A stretch of 64,000 bases of DNA from Rhynchopus euleeides (lineage: Eukaryota; Euglenozoa; Diplonemea; Diplonemida; Diplonemidae): contig OY723282.1 of NCBI GenBank assembly GCA_963210315.1, forward strand, positions 124,001 to 188,000. Direction: 5' to 3'. A program made the position numbers and the translations under genes. Below are positions 29,809-42,382 of the stretch, in pieces; within the stretch, counting starts at the first letter, position 1, and every line of letters starts with the position of its first letter. Below the pieces are notes generated by a model. It saw only the letters and a list, made by a program, of their open reading frames with translations. It ran no database searches and was not told the origin of the DNA.

Positions 29809-32800
29809 GAGGTTGCCCCATGCCTTGGAACCTATCTGCGAGGTTGCCCCATGCCTGGGAACCTATGTTAGAGGTTGCCCCATGCCTTGGAACCTATCTG
29901 CGAGGTTGCCCCATGCCTTGGAACCTATCTGCGAGGTTGCCCCATGCCTTGGAACCTATGTGAGAGGTTGCCCCATGCCTTGGAACCTATCTGCGAGGTT
30001 GCCCCATGCCTGGGAACCTATGTGAGAGGTTGCCCCATGCCTTGGAACCTATGTTAGAGGTTGCCCCATGCCTTGGAACCTATCTGCGAGGTTGCCCCAT
30101 GCCTTGGAACCTATCTGCGAGGTTGCCCCATGCCTGGGAACCTATGTTAGAGGTTGCCCCATGCCTTGGAACCTATCTGCGAGGTTGCCCCATGCCTTGG
30201 AACCTATGTGAGAGGTTGCCCCATGCCTTGGAACCTATCTGCGAGGTTGCCCCATGCCTGGGAACCTATGTGAGAGGTTGCCCCATGCCTTGGAACCTAT
30301 CTGCGAGGTTGCCCCATGCCTTGGAACCTATCTGCGAGGTTGCCCCATACCTGGGAACCTATGTGAGAGGTTGCCCCATGCCTTGGAACCTATCTGCGAG
30401 GTTGCCCCATGCCTGGGAACCTATGTTAGAGGTTGCCCCATGCCTTGGAACCTATCTGCGAGGTTGCCCCATGCCTTGGAACCTATGTGAGAGGTTGCCC
30501 CATGCCTTGGAACCTATCTGCGAGGTTGCCCCATACCTGGGAACCTATGTGAGAGGTTGCCCCATGCCTTGGAACCTATCTGCGAGGTTGCCCCATGCCT
30601 GGGAACCTATGTTAGAGGTTGCCCCATGCCTTGGAACCTATCTGCGAGGTTGCCCCATGCCTTGGAACCTATGTGAGAGGTTGCCCCATGCCTTGGAACC
30701 TATCTGCGAGGTTGCCCCATACCTGGGAACCTATGTTAGAGGTTGCCCCATGCCTTGGAACCTATCTGCGAGGTTGCCCCATGCCTTGGAACCTATGTGA
30801 GAGGTTGCCCCATGCCTTGGAACCTATCTGCGAGGTTGCCCCATGCCTTGGAATCTATCTGCGAGGTTGCCCCATGCCTTGGAACCTATGTGACAGGTTG
30901 CCCCATGCCTTGGAACCTATCTGCGAGGTTGCCCCATGCCTTGGAACCTATCTGCGAGGTTGCCCCATGCCTGGGAACCTATGTGAGAGGTTGCCCCATG
31001 CCTTGGAACCTATCTGCGAGGTTGCCCCATGCCTTGGAACCTATCTGCGAGGTTGCCCCATGCCTGGGAACCTATCTGCGAGGTTGCCCCATGCCTGGGA
31101 ACCTATCTGCGAGGTTGCCCCATGCCTGGGAACCTATGTGAGAGGTTGCCCCATGCCTTGGAACCTATGTTAGAGGTTGCCCCATGCCTTGGAACCTATC
31201 TGCGAGGTTGCCCCATGCCTTGGAACCTATCTGCGAGGTTGCCACATGCCTTGGAACCTATGTGAGAGGTTGCCCCATGCCTGGGAACCTATGTGAGAGG
31301 TTGCCCCATGCCTTGGAACCTATCTGCGAGGTTGCCCCATGCCTGGGAACCTATGTGAGAGGTTGCCCCATGCCTTGGAACCTATCTGCGAGGTTGCCCC
31401 ATGCCTGGGAACCTATGTGAGAGGTTGCCCCATGCCTTGGAACCTATCTGCGAGGTTGCCCCATGCCTGGGAACCTATGTGAGAGGTTGCCCCATGCCTT
31501 GGAACCTATCTGCGAGGTTGCCCCATGCCTGGGAACCTATGTTAGAGGTTGCCCCATGCCTTGGAACCTATCTGCGAGGTTGCCCCATGCCTTGGAACCT
31601 ATGTGAGAGGTTGCCCCATGCCTTGGAACCTATCTGCGAGGTTGCCCCATGCCTTGGAACCTATCTGCGAGGTTGCCCCATGCCTGGGAACCTATGTGAG
31701 AGGTTGCCCCATGCCTTGGAACCTATCTGCGAGGTTGCCCCATGCCTGGGAACCTATGTGAGAGGTTGCCCCATGCCTTGGAACCTATGTTAGAGGTTGC
31801 CCCATGCATTGGAACCTATCTGCGAGGTTGCCCCATGCCTGGGAACCTATCTGCGAGGTTGCCCCATGCCTTGGAACCTATCTGCGAGGTTGCCCCATGC
31901 CTTGGAACCTATGTGAGAGGTTGCCCCATGCCTTGGAACCTATCTGCGAGGTTGCCCCATGCCTTGGAACCTATCTGCGAGGTTGCCCCAAGCCTGGGAA
32001 CCTATGTGAGAGGTTGCCCCATGCCTTGGAACCTATCTGCGAGGTTGCCCCATGCCTTGGAACCTATCTGCGAGGTTGCCCCATGCCTGGGAACCTATCT
32101 GCGAGGTTGCCCCATGCCTGAGAACCTATCTGCGAGGTTGCCCCATGCCTGGGAACCTATGTGAGAGGTTGCCCCATGCCTTGGAACCTATCTGCGAGGT
32201 TGCCCCATGCCTTGGAACCTATCTGCGAGGTTGCCCCATACCTGGGAACCTATGTGAGAGGTTGCCCCATGCCTTGGAACCTATCTGCGAGGTTGCCCCA
32301 TGCCTGGGAACCTATGTTAGAGGTTGCCCCATGCCTTGGAACCTATCTGCGAGGTTGCCCCATGCCTTGGAACCTATGTGAGAGGTTGCCCCATGCCTTG
32401 GAACCTATCTGCGAGGTTGCCCCATGCCTTGGAACCTATCTGCGAGGTTGCCCCATGCCTTGGAACCTATCTGCGAGGTTGCCCCATGCCTGGGAACCTA
32501 TGTGAGAGGTTGCCCCATGCCTTGGAACCTATCTGCGAGGTTGCCCCATGCCTGGGAACCTATGTGAGAGGTTGCCCCATGCCTTGGAACCTATCTGCGA
32601 GGTTGCCCCATGCCTGGGAACCTATGTGAGAGGTTGCCCCATGCCTTGGAACCTATCTGCGAGGTTGCCCCATGCCTGGGAACCTATCTGCGAGGTTGCC
32701 CCATGCCTTGGAACCTATCTGCGAGGTTGCCCCATGCCTTGGAACCTATGTGAGAGGTTGCCCCATGCCTTGGAACCTATCTGCGAGGTTGCCCCATGCC

Positions 32801-35800
32801 TTGGAACCTATCTGCGAGGTTGCCCCATGCCTGGGAACCTATGTGAGAGGTTGCCCCATGCCTTGGAACCTATCTGCGAGGTTGCCCCATGCCTTGGAAC
32901 CTATCTGCGAGGTTGCCCCATGCCTGGGAACCTATCTGCGAGGTTGCCCCATGCCTGGGAACCTATCTGCGAGGTTGCCCCATGCCTGGGAACCTATGTG
33001 AGAGGTTGCCCCATGCCTTGGAACCTATCTGCGAGGTTGCCCCATGCCTTGGAACCTATCTGCGAGGTTGCCCCATACCTGGGAACCTATGTGAGAGGTT
33101 GCCCCATGCCTTGGAACCTATCTGCGAGGTTGCCCCATGCCTGGGAACCTATGTTAGAGGTTGCCCCATGCCTTGGAACCTATCTGCGAGGTTGCCCCAT
33201 GCCTTGGAACCTATGTGAGAGGTTGCCCCATGCCTTGGAACCTATCTGCGAGGTTGCCCCATGCCTTGGAACCTATCTGCGAGGTTGCCCCATGCCTTGG
33301 AACCTATCTGCGAGGTTGCCCCATGCCTGGGAACCTATGTGAGAGGTTGCCCCATGCCTTGGAACCTATCTGCGAGGTTGCCCCATGCCTGGGAACCTAT
33401 GTGAGAGGTTGCCCCATGCCTTGGAACCTATCTGCGAGGTTGCCCCATGCCTGGGAACCTATGTGAGAGGTTGCCCCATGCCTGGGAACCTATCTGCGAG
33501 GTTGCCCCATGCCTTGGAACCTATCTGCGAGGTTGCCCCATGCCTGGGAACCTATCTGCGAGGTTGCCCCATGCCTGGGAACCTATCTGCGAGGTTGCCC
33601 CATGCCTGGGAACCTATGTGAGAGGTTGCCCCATGCCTTGGAACCTATCTGCGAGGTTGCCCCATGCCTTGGAACCTATCTGCGAGGTTGCCCCATGCCT
33701 GGGAACCTATCTGCGAGGTTGCCCCATGCCTTGGAACCTATCTGCGAGGTTGCCCCATGCCTTGGAACCTATCTGCGAGGTTGCCCCATGCCTTGGAACC
33801 TATCTGCGAGGTTGCCCCATGCCTTGGAACCTATGTTAGAGGTTGCCCCATGCCTTGGAACCTATCTGCGAGGTTGCCCCATGCCTTGGAACCTATCTGC
33901 GAGGTTGCCCCATGCCTGGGAACCTATCTGCGAGGTTGCCCCATGCCTGGGAACCTATGTGAGAGGTTGCCCCATGCCTTGGAACCTATGTTAGAGGTTG
34001 CCCCATGCCTTGGAACCTATCTCCGAGGTTGCCCCATGCCTGGGAACCTATCTGCGAGGTTGCCCCATGCCTGGGAACCTATCTGCGAGGTTGCCCCATG
34101 CCTTGGAACCTATCTGCGAGGTTGCCCCATGCCTGGGAACCTATGTGAGAGGTTGCCCCATGCCTTGGAACCTATGTTAGAGGTTGCCCCATGCCTTGGA
34201 ACCTATCTCCGAGGTTGCCCCATGCCTGGGAACCTATCTGCGAGGTTGCCCCATGCCTGGGAACCTATCTGCGAGGTTGCCCCATGCCTGGGAACCTATG
34301 TGAGAGGTTGCCCCATGCCTTGGAACCTATCTGCGAGGTTGCCCCATGCCTGGGAACCTATGTGAGAGGTTGCCCCATGCCTTGGAACCTATCTGCGAGG
34401 TTGCCCCATGCCTGGGAACCTATGTGAGAGGTTGCCCCATGCCTTGGAACCTATCTGCGAGGTTGCCCCATGCCTGGGAACCTATGTGAGAGGTTGCCCC
34501 ATGCCTTGGAACCTATCTGCGAGGTTGCCCCATGCCTGGGAACCTATGTTAGAGGTTGCCCCATGCCTTGGAACCTATCTGCGAGGTTGCCCCATGCCTT
34601 GGAACCTATGTGAGAGGTTGCCCCATGCCTTGGAACCTATCTGCGAGGTTGCCCCATGCCTTGGAACCTATCTGCGAGGTTGCCCCATGCCTGGGAACCT
34701 ATGTGAGAGGTTGCCCCATGCCTTGGAACCTATCTGCGAGGTTGCCCCATGCCTGGGAACCTATGTGAGAGGTTGCCCCATGCCTTGGAACCTATGTTAG
34801 AGGTTGCCCCATGCATTGGAACCTATCTGCGAGGTTGCCCCATGCCTGGGAACCTATCTGCGAGGTTGCCCCATGCCTTGGAACCTATCTGCGAGGTTGC
34901 CCCATGCCTTGGAACCTATGTGAGAGGTTGCCCCATGCCTTGGAACCTATCTGCGAGGTTGCCCCATGCCTTGGAACCTATCTGCGAGGTTGCCCCATGC
35001 CTGGGAACCTATGTGAGAGGTTGCCCCATGCCTTGGAACCTATCTGCGAGGTTGCCCCATGCCTTGGAACCTATCTGCGAGGTTGCCCCATGCCTGGGAA
35101 CCTATCTGCGAGGTTGCCCCATGCCTGGGAACCTATCTGCGAGGTTGCCCCATGCCTGGGAACCTATGTGAGAGGTTGCCCCATGCCTTGGAACCTATCT
35201 GCGAGGTTGCCCCATGCCTTGGAACCTATCTGCGAGGTTGCCCCATACCTGGGAACCTATGTGAGAGGTTGCCCCATGCCTTGGAACCTATCTGCGAGGT
35301 TGCCCCATGCCTGGGAACCTATGTTAGAGGTTGCCCCATGCCTTGGAACCTATCTGCGAGGTTGCCCCATGCCTTGGAACCTATGTGAGAGGTTGCCCCA
35401 TGCCTTGGAACCTATCTGCGAGGTTGCCCCATGCCTTGGAACCTATCTGCGAGGTTGCCCCATGCCTTGGAACCTATCTGCGAGGTTGCCCCATGCCTGG
35501 GAACCTATGTGAGAGGTTGCCCCATGCCTTGGAACCTATCTGCGAGGTTGCCCCATGCCTGGGAACCTATGTGAGAGGTTGCCCCATGCCTTGGAACCTA
35601 TCTGCGAGGTTGCCCCATGCCTGGGAACCTATGTGAGAGGTTGCCCCATGCCTTGGAACCTATCTGCGAGGTTGCCCCATGCCTGGGAACCTATCTGCGA
35701 GGTTGCCCCATGCCTGGGAACCTATCTGCGAGGTTGCCCCATGCCTGGGAACCTATGTGAGAGGTTGCCCCATGCCTTGGAACCTATCTGCGAGGTTGCC

Positions 35801-38800
35801 CCATGCCTTGGAACCTATCTGCGAGGTTGCCCCATGCCTGGGAACCTATCTGCGAGGTTGCCCCATGCCTTGGAACCTATCTGCGAGGTTGCCCCATGCC
35901 TTGGAACCTATCTGCGAGGTTGCCCCATGCCTTGGAACCTATGTGAGAGGTTGCCCCATGCCTTGGAACCTATCTGCGAGGTTGCCCCATGCCTTGGAAC
36001 CTATGTTAGAGGTTGCCCCATGCCTTGGAACCTATCTGCGAGGTTGCCCCATGCCTTGGAACCTATCTGCGAGGTTGCCCCATGCCTGGGAACCTATCTG
36101 CGAGGTTGCCCCATGCCTGGGAACCTATGTGAGAGGTTGCCCCATGCCTTGGAACCTATGTTAGAGGTTGCCCCATGCCTTGGAACCTATCTCCGAGGTT
36201 GCCCCATGCCTGGGAACCTATCTGCGAGGTTGCCCCATGCCTGGGAACCTATCTGCGAGGTTGCCCCATGCCTTGGAACCTATCTGCGAGGTTGCCCCAT
36301 GCCTGGGAACCTATGTGAGAGGTTGCCCCATGCCTTGGAACCTATGTTAGAGGTTGCCCCATGCCTTGGAACCTATCTCCGAGGTTGCCCCATGCCTGGG
36401 AACCTATCTGCGAGGTTGCCCCATGCCTGGGAACCTATCTGCGAGGTTGCCCCATGCCTTGGAACCTATCTGCGAGGTTGCCCCATGCCTGGGAACCTAT
36501 GTGAGAGGTTGCCCCATGCCTTGGAACCTATCTGCGAGGTTGCCCCATGCCTGGGAACCTATGTGAGAGGTTGCCCCATGCCTTGGAACCTATGTTAGAG
36601 GTTGCCCCATGCCTTGGAACCTATCTGCGAGGTTGCCCCATGCCTTGGAACCTATCTGCGAGGTTGCCCCATGCCTGGGAACCTATCTGCGAGGTTGCCC
36701 CATGCCTGGGAACGTATCTGCGAGGTTGCCCCATGCCTTGGAACCTATCTGCGAGGTTGCCCCATGCCTTGGAACCTATCTGCGAGGTTGCCCCATGCCT
36801 GGGAACCTATCTGCGAGGTTGCCCCATGCCTTGGAACCTATCTGCGAGGTTGCCCCATGCCTGGGAACCTATCTGCGAGGTTGCCCCATGCCTTGGAACC
36901 TATCTGCGAGGTTGCCCCATGCCTGGGAACCTATGTGAGAGGTTGCCCCATGCCTTGGAACCTATGTTAGAGGTTGCCCCATGCATTGGAACCTATCTGC
37001 GAGGTTGCCCCATGCCTGGGAACCTATCTGCGAGGTTGCCCCATGCCTTGGAACCTATCTGCGAGGTTGCCCCATGCCTTGGAACCTATGTGAGAGGTTG
37101 CCCCATGCCTTGGAACCTATCTGCGAGGTTGCCCCATGCCTTGGAACCTATCTGCGAGGTTGCCCCATGCCTGGGAACCTATGTGAGAGGTTGCCCCATG
37201 CCTTGGAACCTATCTGCGAGGTTGCCCCATGCCTTGGAACCTATCTGCGAGGTTGCCCCATGCCTGGGAACCTATCTGCGAGGTTGCCCCATGCCTGGGA
37301 ACCTATCTGCGAGGTTGCCCCATGCCTGGGAACCTATGTGAGAGGTTGCCCCATGCCTTGGAACCTATCTGCGAGGTTGCCCCATGCCTTGGAACCTATC
37401 TGCGAGGTTGCCCCATACCTGGGAACCTATGTGAGAGGTTGCCCCATGCCTTGGAACCTATCTGCGAGGTTGCCCCATGCCTGGGAACCTATGTTAGAGG
37501 TTGCCCCATGCCTTGGAACCTATCTGCGAGGTTGCCCCATGCCTTGGAACCTATGTGAGAGGTTGCCCCATGCCTTGGAACCTATCTGCGAGGTTGCCCC
37601 ATGCCTTGGAACCTATCTGCGAGGTTGCCCCATGCCTTGGAACCTATCTGCGAGGTTGCCCCATGCCTGGGAACCTATGTGAGAGGTTGCCCCATGCCTT
37701 GGAACCTATCTGCGAGGTTGCCCCATGCCTGGGAACCTATGTGAGAGGTTGCCCCATGCCTTGGAACCTATCTGCGAGGTTGCCCCATGCCTGGGAACCT
37801 ATCTGCGAGGTTGCCCCATGCCTGGGAACCTATCTGCGAGGTTGCCCCATGCCTGGGAACCTATGTGAGAGGTTGCCCCATGCCTTGGAACCTATCTGCG
37901 AGGTTGCCCCATGCCTTGGAACCTATCTGCGAGGTTGCCCCATGCCTGGGAACCTATCTGCGAGGTTGCCCCATGCCTTGGAACCTATCTGCGAGGTTGC
38001 CCCATGCCTTGGAACCTATCTGCGAGGTTGCCCCATGCCTTGGAACCTATGTGAGAGGTTGCCCCATGCCTTGGAACCTATCTGCGAGGTTGCCCCATGC
38101 CTTGGAACCTATGTTAGAGGTTGCCCCATGCCTTGGAACCTATCTGCGAGGTTGCCCCATGCCTTGGAACCTATCTGCGAGGTTGCCCCATGCCTGGGAA
38201 CCTATCTGCGAGGTTGCCCCATGCCTGGGAACCTATGTGAGAGGTTGCCCCATGCCTTGGAACCTATGTTAGAGGTTGCCCCATGCCTTGGAACCTATCT
38301 CCGAGGTTGCCCCATGCCTGGGAACCTATCTGCGAGGTTGCCCCATGCCTTGGAACCTATCTGCGAGGTTGCCCCATGCCTGGGAACCTATGTGAGAGGT
38401 TGCCCCATGCCTTGGAACCTATGTTAGAGGTTGCCCCATGCCTTGGAACCTATCTCCGAGGTTGCCCCATGCCTGGGAACCTATCTGCGAGGTTGCCCCA
38501 TGCCTGGGAACCTATCTGCGAGGTTGCCCCATGCCTTGGAACCTATCTGCGAGGTTGCCCCATGCCTTGGAACCTATCTGCGAGGTTGCCCCATGCCTGG
38601 GAACCTATGTGAGAGGTTGCCCCATGCCTTGGAACCTATCTGCGAGGTTGCCCCATGCCTGGGAACCTATGTGAGAGGTTGCCCCATGCCTTGGAACCTA
38701 TGTTAGAGGTTGCCCCATGCCTTGGAACCTATCTGCGAGGTTGCCCCATGCCTTGGAACCTATCTGCGAGGTTGCCCCATGCCTGGGAACCTATCTGCGA

Positions 38801-39713
38801 GGTTGCCCCATGCCTTGGAACCTATCTGCGAGGTTGCCCCATGCCTTGGAACCTATCTGCGAGGTTGCCCCATGCCTTGGAACCTATCTGCGAGGTTGCC
38901 CCATGCCTGGGAACCTATCTGCGAGGTTGCCCCATGCCTGGGAACCTATGTTAGAGGTTGCCCCATGCCTTGGAACCTATCTGCGAGGTTGCCCCATGCC
39001 TTGGAACCTATGTTAGAGGTTGCCCCATGCCTTGGAACCTATCTGCGAGGTTGCCCCATGCCTGGGAACCTATCTGCGAGGTTGCCCCATGCCTGGGAAC
39101 CTATCTGCGAGGTTGCCCCATGCCTTGGAACCTATGTGAGAGGTTGCCCCATGCCTTGGAACCTATCTGCGAGGTTGCCCCATGCCTTGGAACCTATGTT
39201 AGAGGTTGCCCCATGCCTTGGAACCTATCTGCGAGGTTGCCCCATGCCTTGGAACCTATCTGCGAGGTTGCCCCATGCCTTGGAACCTATCTGCGAGGTT
39301 GCCCCATGCCTGGGAACCTATCTGCGAGGTTGCCCCATGCCTGGGAACCTATGTTAGAGGTTGCCCCATGCCTTGGAACCTATCTGCGAGGTTGCCCCAT
39401 GCCTTGGAACCTATGTTAGAGGTTGCCCCATGCCTTGGAACCTATCTGCGAGGTTGCCCCATGCCTGGGAACCTATCTGCGAGGTTGCCCCATGCCTGGG
39501 AACCTATCTGCGAGGTTGCCCCATGCCTTGGAACCTATGTGAGAGGTTGCCCCATGCCTTGGAACCTATCTGCGAGGTTGCCCCATGCCTTGGAACCTAT
39601 GTTAGAGGTTGCCCCATGCCTTGGAACCTATCTGCGAGGTTGCCCCATGCCTTGGAACCTATCTGCGAGGTTGCCCCATGCCTGGGAACCTATGTGAGAG
39701 GTTGCCCCATGCC
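29809..39713 (+). repeat. 31-bp minisatellite, 319.5 units
   Basis: The unit begins GAGGTTGCCCCATGCCTTGG and continues AACCTATCTGC. The first unit starts at 29809 and the last, partial unit at 39698: exactly 319 x 31 bases, so there is no net insertion or deletion in 9.9 kb. Variation is almost confined to two places: CCTTGG versus CCTGGG, and a linked trio CTGCGAGG, GTGAGAGG or GTTAGAGG. Rare marker variants (ATACCTGGG, ATGCATTGG, CTCCGAGG) recur at multiples of 31. No spacers exist, so it is not CRISPR. Because 31 is not a multiple of 3 the array cycles through all frames, and the long open frames across it are a by-product. Confidence 0.95.
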
Positions 39714-41713
39714 TGCGCGGCCGCCCCGCCAAGCAGGCCGTGGTTGAGGCGGAGGAGAAGGCGGTGGAGGCGCGCAAGGAGGGGGCGAAAACCTCCAGTT
39801 ACGCCGAGGCGTGGCAGGACCACGACGCCGGACGCGTCCACCGCTACCTCGACGAGGCTGCCGAGATGCGCCTGAAGATGGCGGATCTGCGGAAGACGAA
39901 GGAGGAGAAGGATGCGGACCACCCGCTCCTCGGGCACAAGACGGAGGATGTGGATGTGAGAGCCTGGCTTCCCTTCTTTGGATACCCTGATGCCAGGACG
40001 GACTTCTCCTTCGCTGCCACTGGGTTCCACCCCTGGCAGCTCACCAAGCTCTACGACCTCTACGGCGGGGAAAAGGCATGCCCCCGTCGCTGCCTCCTCA
40101 TCTCCCTGGTGTACCTCCGCCACATGCCCCTTTTGAAGAAGGAGGCTTACAAACAGCACCTCCCTGGTGTGTCCCTCGAGCGCGAGACTCTCTCGGCGGA
40201 GTACAACAAGGGGGTGATGCATCTGCTCTCCAGCATGGATGAGATCGGGACAGATGTGGAGGGTCGTCAGTGGTTCACGAAGCCCTGGGCTCACCGCTCA
40301 GTGAACCACTTCCCCTTCGAGCCCCTCGCGTCGCTTGCGGTGGACGTGTTCCCCGTGTACGTCTGTGCAAACAAGGCAGACTACAGCGGGTACTACTCCC
40401 GCCACGCGAAGAAGGTGCAGCTGTGCGTGACCGCCCTCGGGTTCATTGCGGGGTTGTCGGCGCTGAACCCCGGGCCCCGACCCGATGGGGATATCTGGGG
40501 ATCCGCCAGGCAGGCCCCGAAGGCCGACAGCTACAAGCGGGTCCCCCTCCGGCCGAACGACATCGTACTCGGTGATGGGGCATATGCTGACGCAGCATGT
40601 GTGGTGATCCCGAACCGCCGCGTCGCGAAGTCCAACGACGAGAACAGGGCGTCGGACTTCGACTTCTTCACCCGCCTGCGTACTCCTGCGTGCGTGGAGT
40701 TTAACCGCGCACACGCTGCTGCCCGTTCGCGTGTGGAGAGGGCCATCGCACGGCTGAAGCAGTCGTTCAAGGTCTTCCGGGAGATCTGGAACCTGCAGAA
40801 TGTCACGGGCGGCCTCGAATGGCTGAACTCGTGCTTCCAGGTGTGTGCCCACCTCCACAACTTCAGGCTTCGCTGGAGTATCCCGGAGATGCCCCTGTGC
40901 GGGTACACGCTCAAGGCGAGCACGCTCACCCGCCAGCAGACCACGGCGAAGTACCCGTGGAGCGAGGCTGATGCTCTGGCCTCGCAGGCTGCGGCCGACG
41001 CCCTGCTGGAGTTGTGGGCTAAGAAGAAGAAGAAGGCCACGTGGCAGACCCTCGTAGCCAGGGAGGCATGGGGCGCCCTCACTGACGCCGAGCTGTCGGT
41101 GGAACCTGGGACCTGGAAGTCCTCCGCGAGCAGGGAGGTGTGGAGTCCCTCCGCCGATAAGGATCGGCTCTTCATGGACGGTGCGGAAGAGGATGACGTG
41201 GACGCGGGCAGTCTGCGGTCCTCGGAGTGTGGCGATCTGGAGAGCGGCGACTCGTCGGACACGGAAGATTCGTCTGACTTCTCCCCTTCTTCCTCTTCTT
41301 CCCCGCATACCTCTTCAACAACAACGACTACTACTACTACTTCCTCTTCTGCCTCTTCGTCTGCATCTTCTTCATCTTCTGACGACGAGAGACCACGGAA
41401 AAAGAAGCGCACCTCCGAAGCCCCGCCCCCTGCGAAGGAGAAGAAGACCTCTGCGCAGCCGCAGAAGCAGGCGCCCCCTACGAAGGAGAAGAAGACCCCT
41501 GCGCAGCCGCAGAAGCAGGCGCCCCCTACGAAGGAGAAGAAGACCCCTGCGCAGCCGCAGAAGAAGCGGCCTTCAGAGAGCTCGCCTGCTAGCGGGACGG
41601 CCCCCCCAAACAAGAAACCCAGGGGGGGGTCTGCTACCCCCAAGCAAAAGGCCGCTCCGAAGAAGGGTGGGGCGAAGAAGCCCGGCGGGAAGGCTGCGAA
41701 GAAGGGCAGGTAA
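39698..41713 (+). CDS. DDE_4/Harbinger-like transposase with H1-like tail, 5' end missing
   Basis: The frame opens after a TGA at 39695 in the last minisatellite unit and ends at TAA 41711. There is no ATG before about 39866, yet coding quality begins at the array edge (LRGRPAKQAVVEAEEKAVEA, with an RGRP AT-hook-like core), so the N-terminus is cut off or lies in another exon. Counting from GTG 39740, the DDE_Tnp_4 signatures are AVDVFPVYV (D202), DIVLGDGAYAD (D279) and ARSRVERAIARLKQSF (E333). All three catalytic acids are present. These enzymes cut and join transposon ends. After about residue 470 come an acidic/Ser region with a Thr run, an NLS-like RPRKKKR, three tandem KEKKTPAQPQKQAPP units, and a Lys/Pro/Ala tail like histone H1. 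It may be active or domesticated; its own terminal repeats are not evident. Confident in family, unsure of start. Confidence 0.82.
   Translation, partial: EVAPCLRGRPAKQAVVEAEEKAVEARKEGAKTSSYAEAWQDHDAGRVHRYLDEAAEMRLKMADLRKTKEEKDADHPLLGHKTEDVDVRAWLPFFGYPDARTDFSFAATGFHPWQLTKLYDLYGGEKACPRRCLLISLVYLRHMPLLKKEAYKQHLPGVSLERETLSAEYNKGVMHLLSSMDEIGTDVEGRQWFTKPWAHRSVNHFPFEPLASLAVDVFPVYVCANKADYSGYYSRHAKKVQLCVTALGFIAGLSALNPGPRPDGDIWGSARQAPKADSYKRVPLRPNDIVLGDGAYADAACVVIPNRRVAKSNDENRASDFDFFTRLRTPACVEFNRAHAAARSRVERAIARLKQSFKVFREIWNLQNVTGGLEWLNSCFQVCAHLHNFRLRWSIPEMPLCGYTLKASTLTRQQTTAKYPWSEADALASQAAADALLELWAKKKKKATWQTLVAREAWGALTDAELSVEPGTWKSSASREVWSPSADKDRLFMDGAEEDDVDAGSLRSSECGDLESGDSSDTEDSSDFSPSSSSSPHTSSTTTTTTTTSSSASSSASSSSSDDERPRKKKRTSEAPPPAKEKKTSAQPQKQAPPTKEKKTPAQPQKQAPPTKEKKTPAQPQKKRPSESSPASGTAPPNKKPRGGSATPKQKAAPKKGGAKKPGGKAAKKGR
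41425..41570 (+). repeat. 48-bp coding tandem repeat, three copies
   Basis: GAAGGAGAAGAAGACCYCTG followed by CGCAGCCGCAGAAG recurs every 48 bases and encodes the Lys/Pro/Gln repeats of the transposase tail. Confidence 0.8.
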
Positions 41714-42382
41714 TTGCCAGGCAGGGTCGAAGAGATGACGCCCTGCCTCGTTTTGTTATGATCTATGGTTTGCTTCGTTTCGTTATCTGTGATTTTGGGC
41801 TTGCAGAACTCAGTGCAGTTGACAGCTCTGATGAGCTGTGGCTACACTATTCCAGCAGGTATTTGTTTCGCATTCGTTTCGTCTGTCGAAGATCCATCGG
41901 CAGAAACTTTTCCGGGCCCGGGCTTTCCTTTTCGACCCCCCCCCCCCCCCGCCATATCAGGCGAGTGTCAGACATCCTTCCCAGTAAGTGGAAGATCCCG
42001 CGCTCTTCAACGCGCGGCCGAGGTATCATCCTTCCGAGATTCTTTCGGTGGAGCCTCCGACCTTCAGTGTCCTTCCCACGTGCCTTTCCCTTTTTTAACC
42101 AAAGAAAGGAGCAGATCACGTCCATGTGGTGTGACTTACTTGGCGACTTGGATATCGTATCAGTTCTCGTGCGGTCGTCTCTCGTGGACTGTTTGTTGTT
42201 CCGTCAGCGGCATTCTGCCGGTGTGCCGTACCGTGTCGCAGATCAGACCGGACTGACAGGAGGCCCCCGCCCCCCCCCCCCCTACTCCCACTGGCCGTTG
42301 CGGATGCTTGCTGCAGCAAGCTTGGGGTTTGTCCAGCGGATGCTTTTTCATCACATGTCATTCACATATCATCGGGTTCTTC
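41714..42382. other. 3' side of the transposase gene, no gene recognised
   Basis: Pyrimidine-rich with short frames only. A C run lies at about 41938-41950 and another near 42270. A transcript end is likely here but no diagnostic signal is visible. Confidence 0.4.

Noticed and set aside
29809..39713. Many long open frames (up to about 350 codons) through the minisatellite, with LPHALEPICEVAPCLGTY-type repeats
   Set aside because: A 31-bp unit cycles through all three frames and gives the same residues in each; the frames end wherever TGA or TTA-AG unit variants fall. No start context or non-repeat sequence supports coding.
29809..39713. CRISPR array
   Set aside because: Units are contiguous with no unique spacers, the context is eukaryotic, and no cas genes are present.
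39659..41643. Long minus-strand frames opposite the transposase
   Set aside because: GC-rich antisense shadows; the catalytic motifs are on the plus strand.
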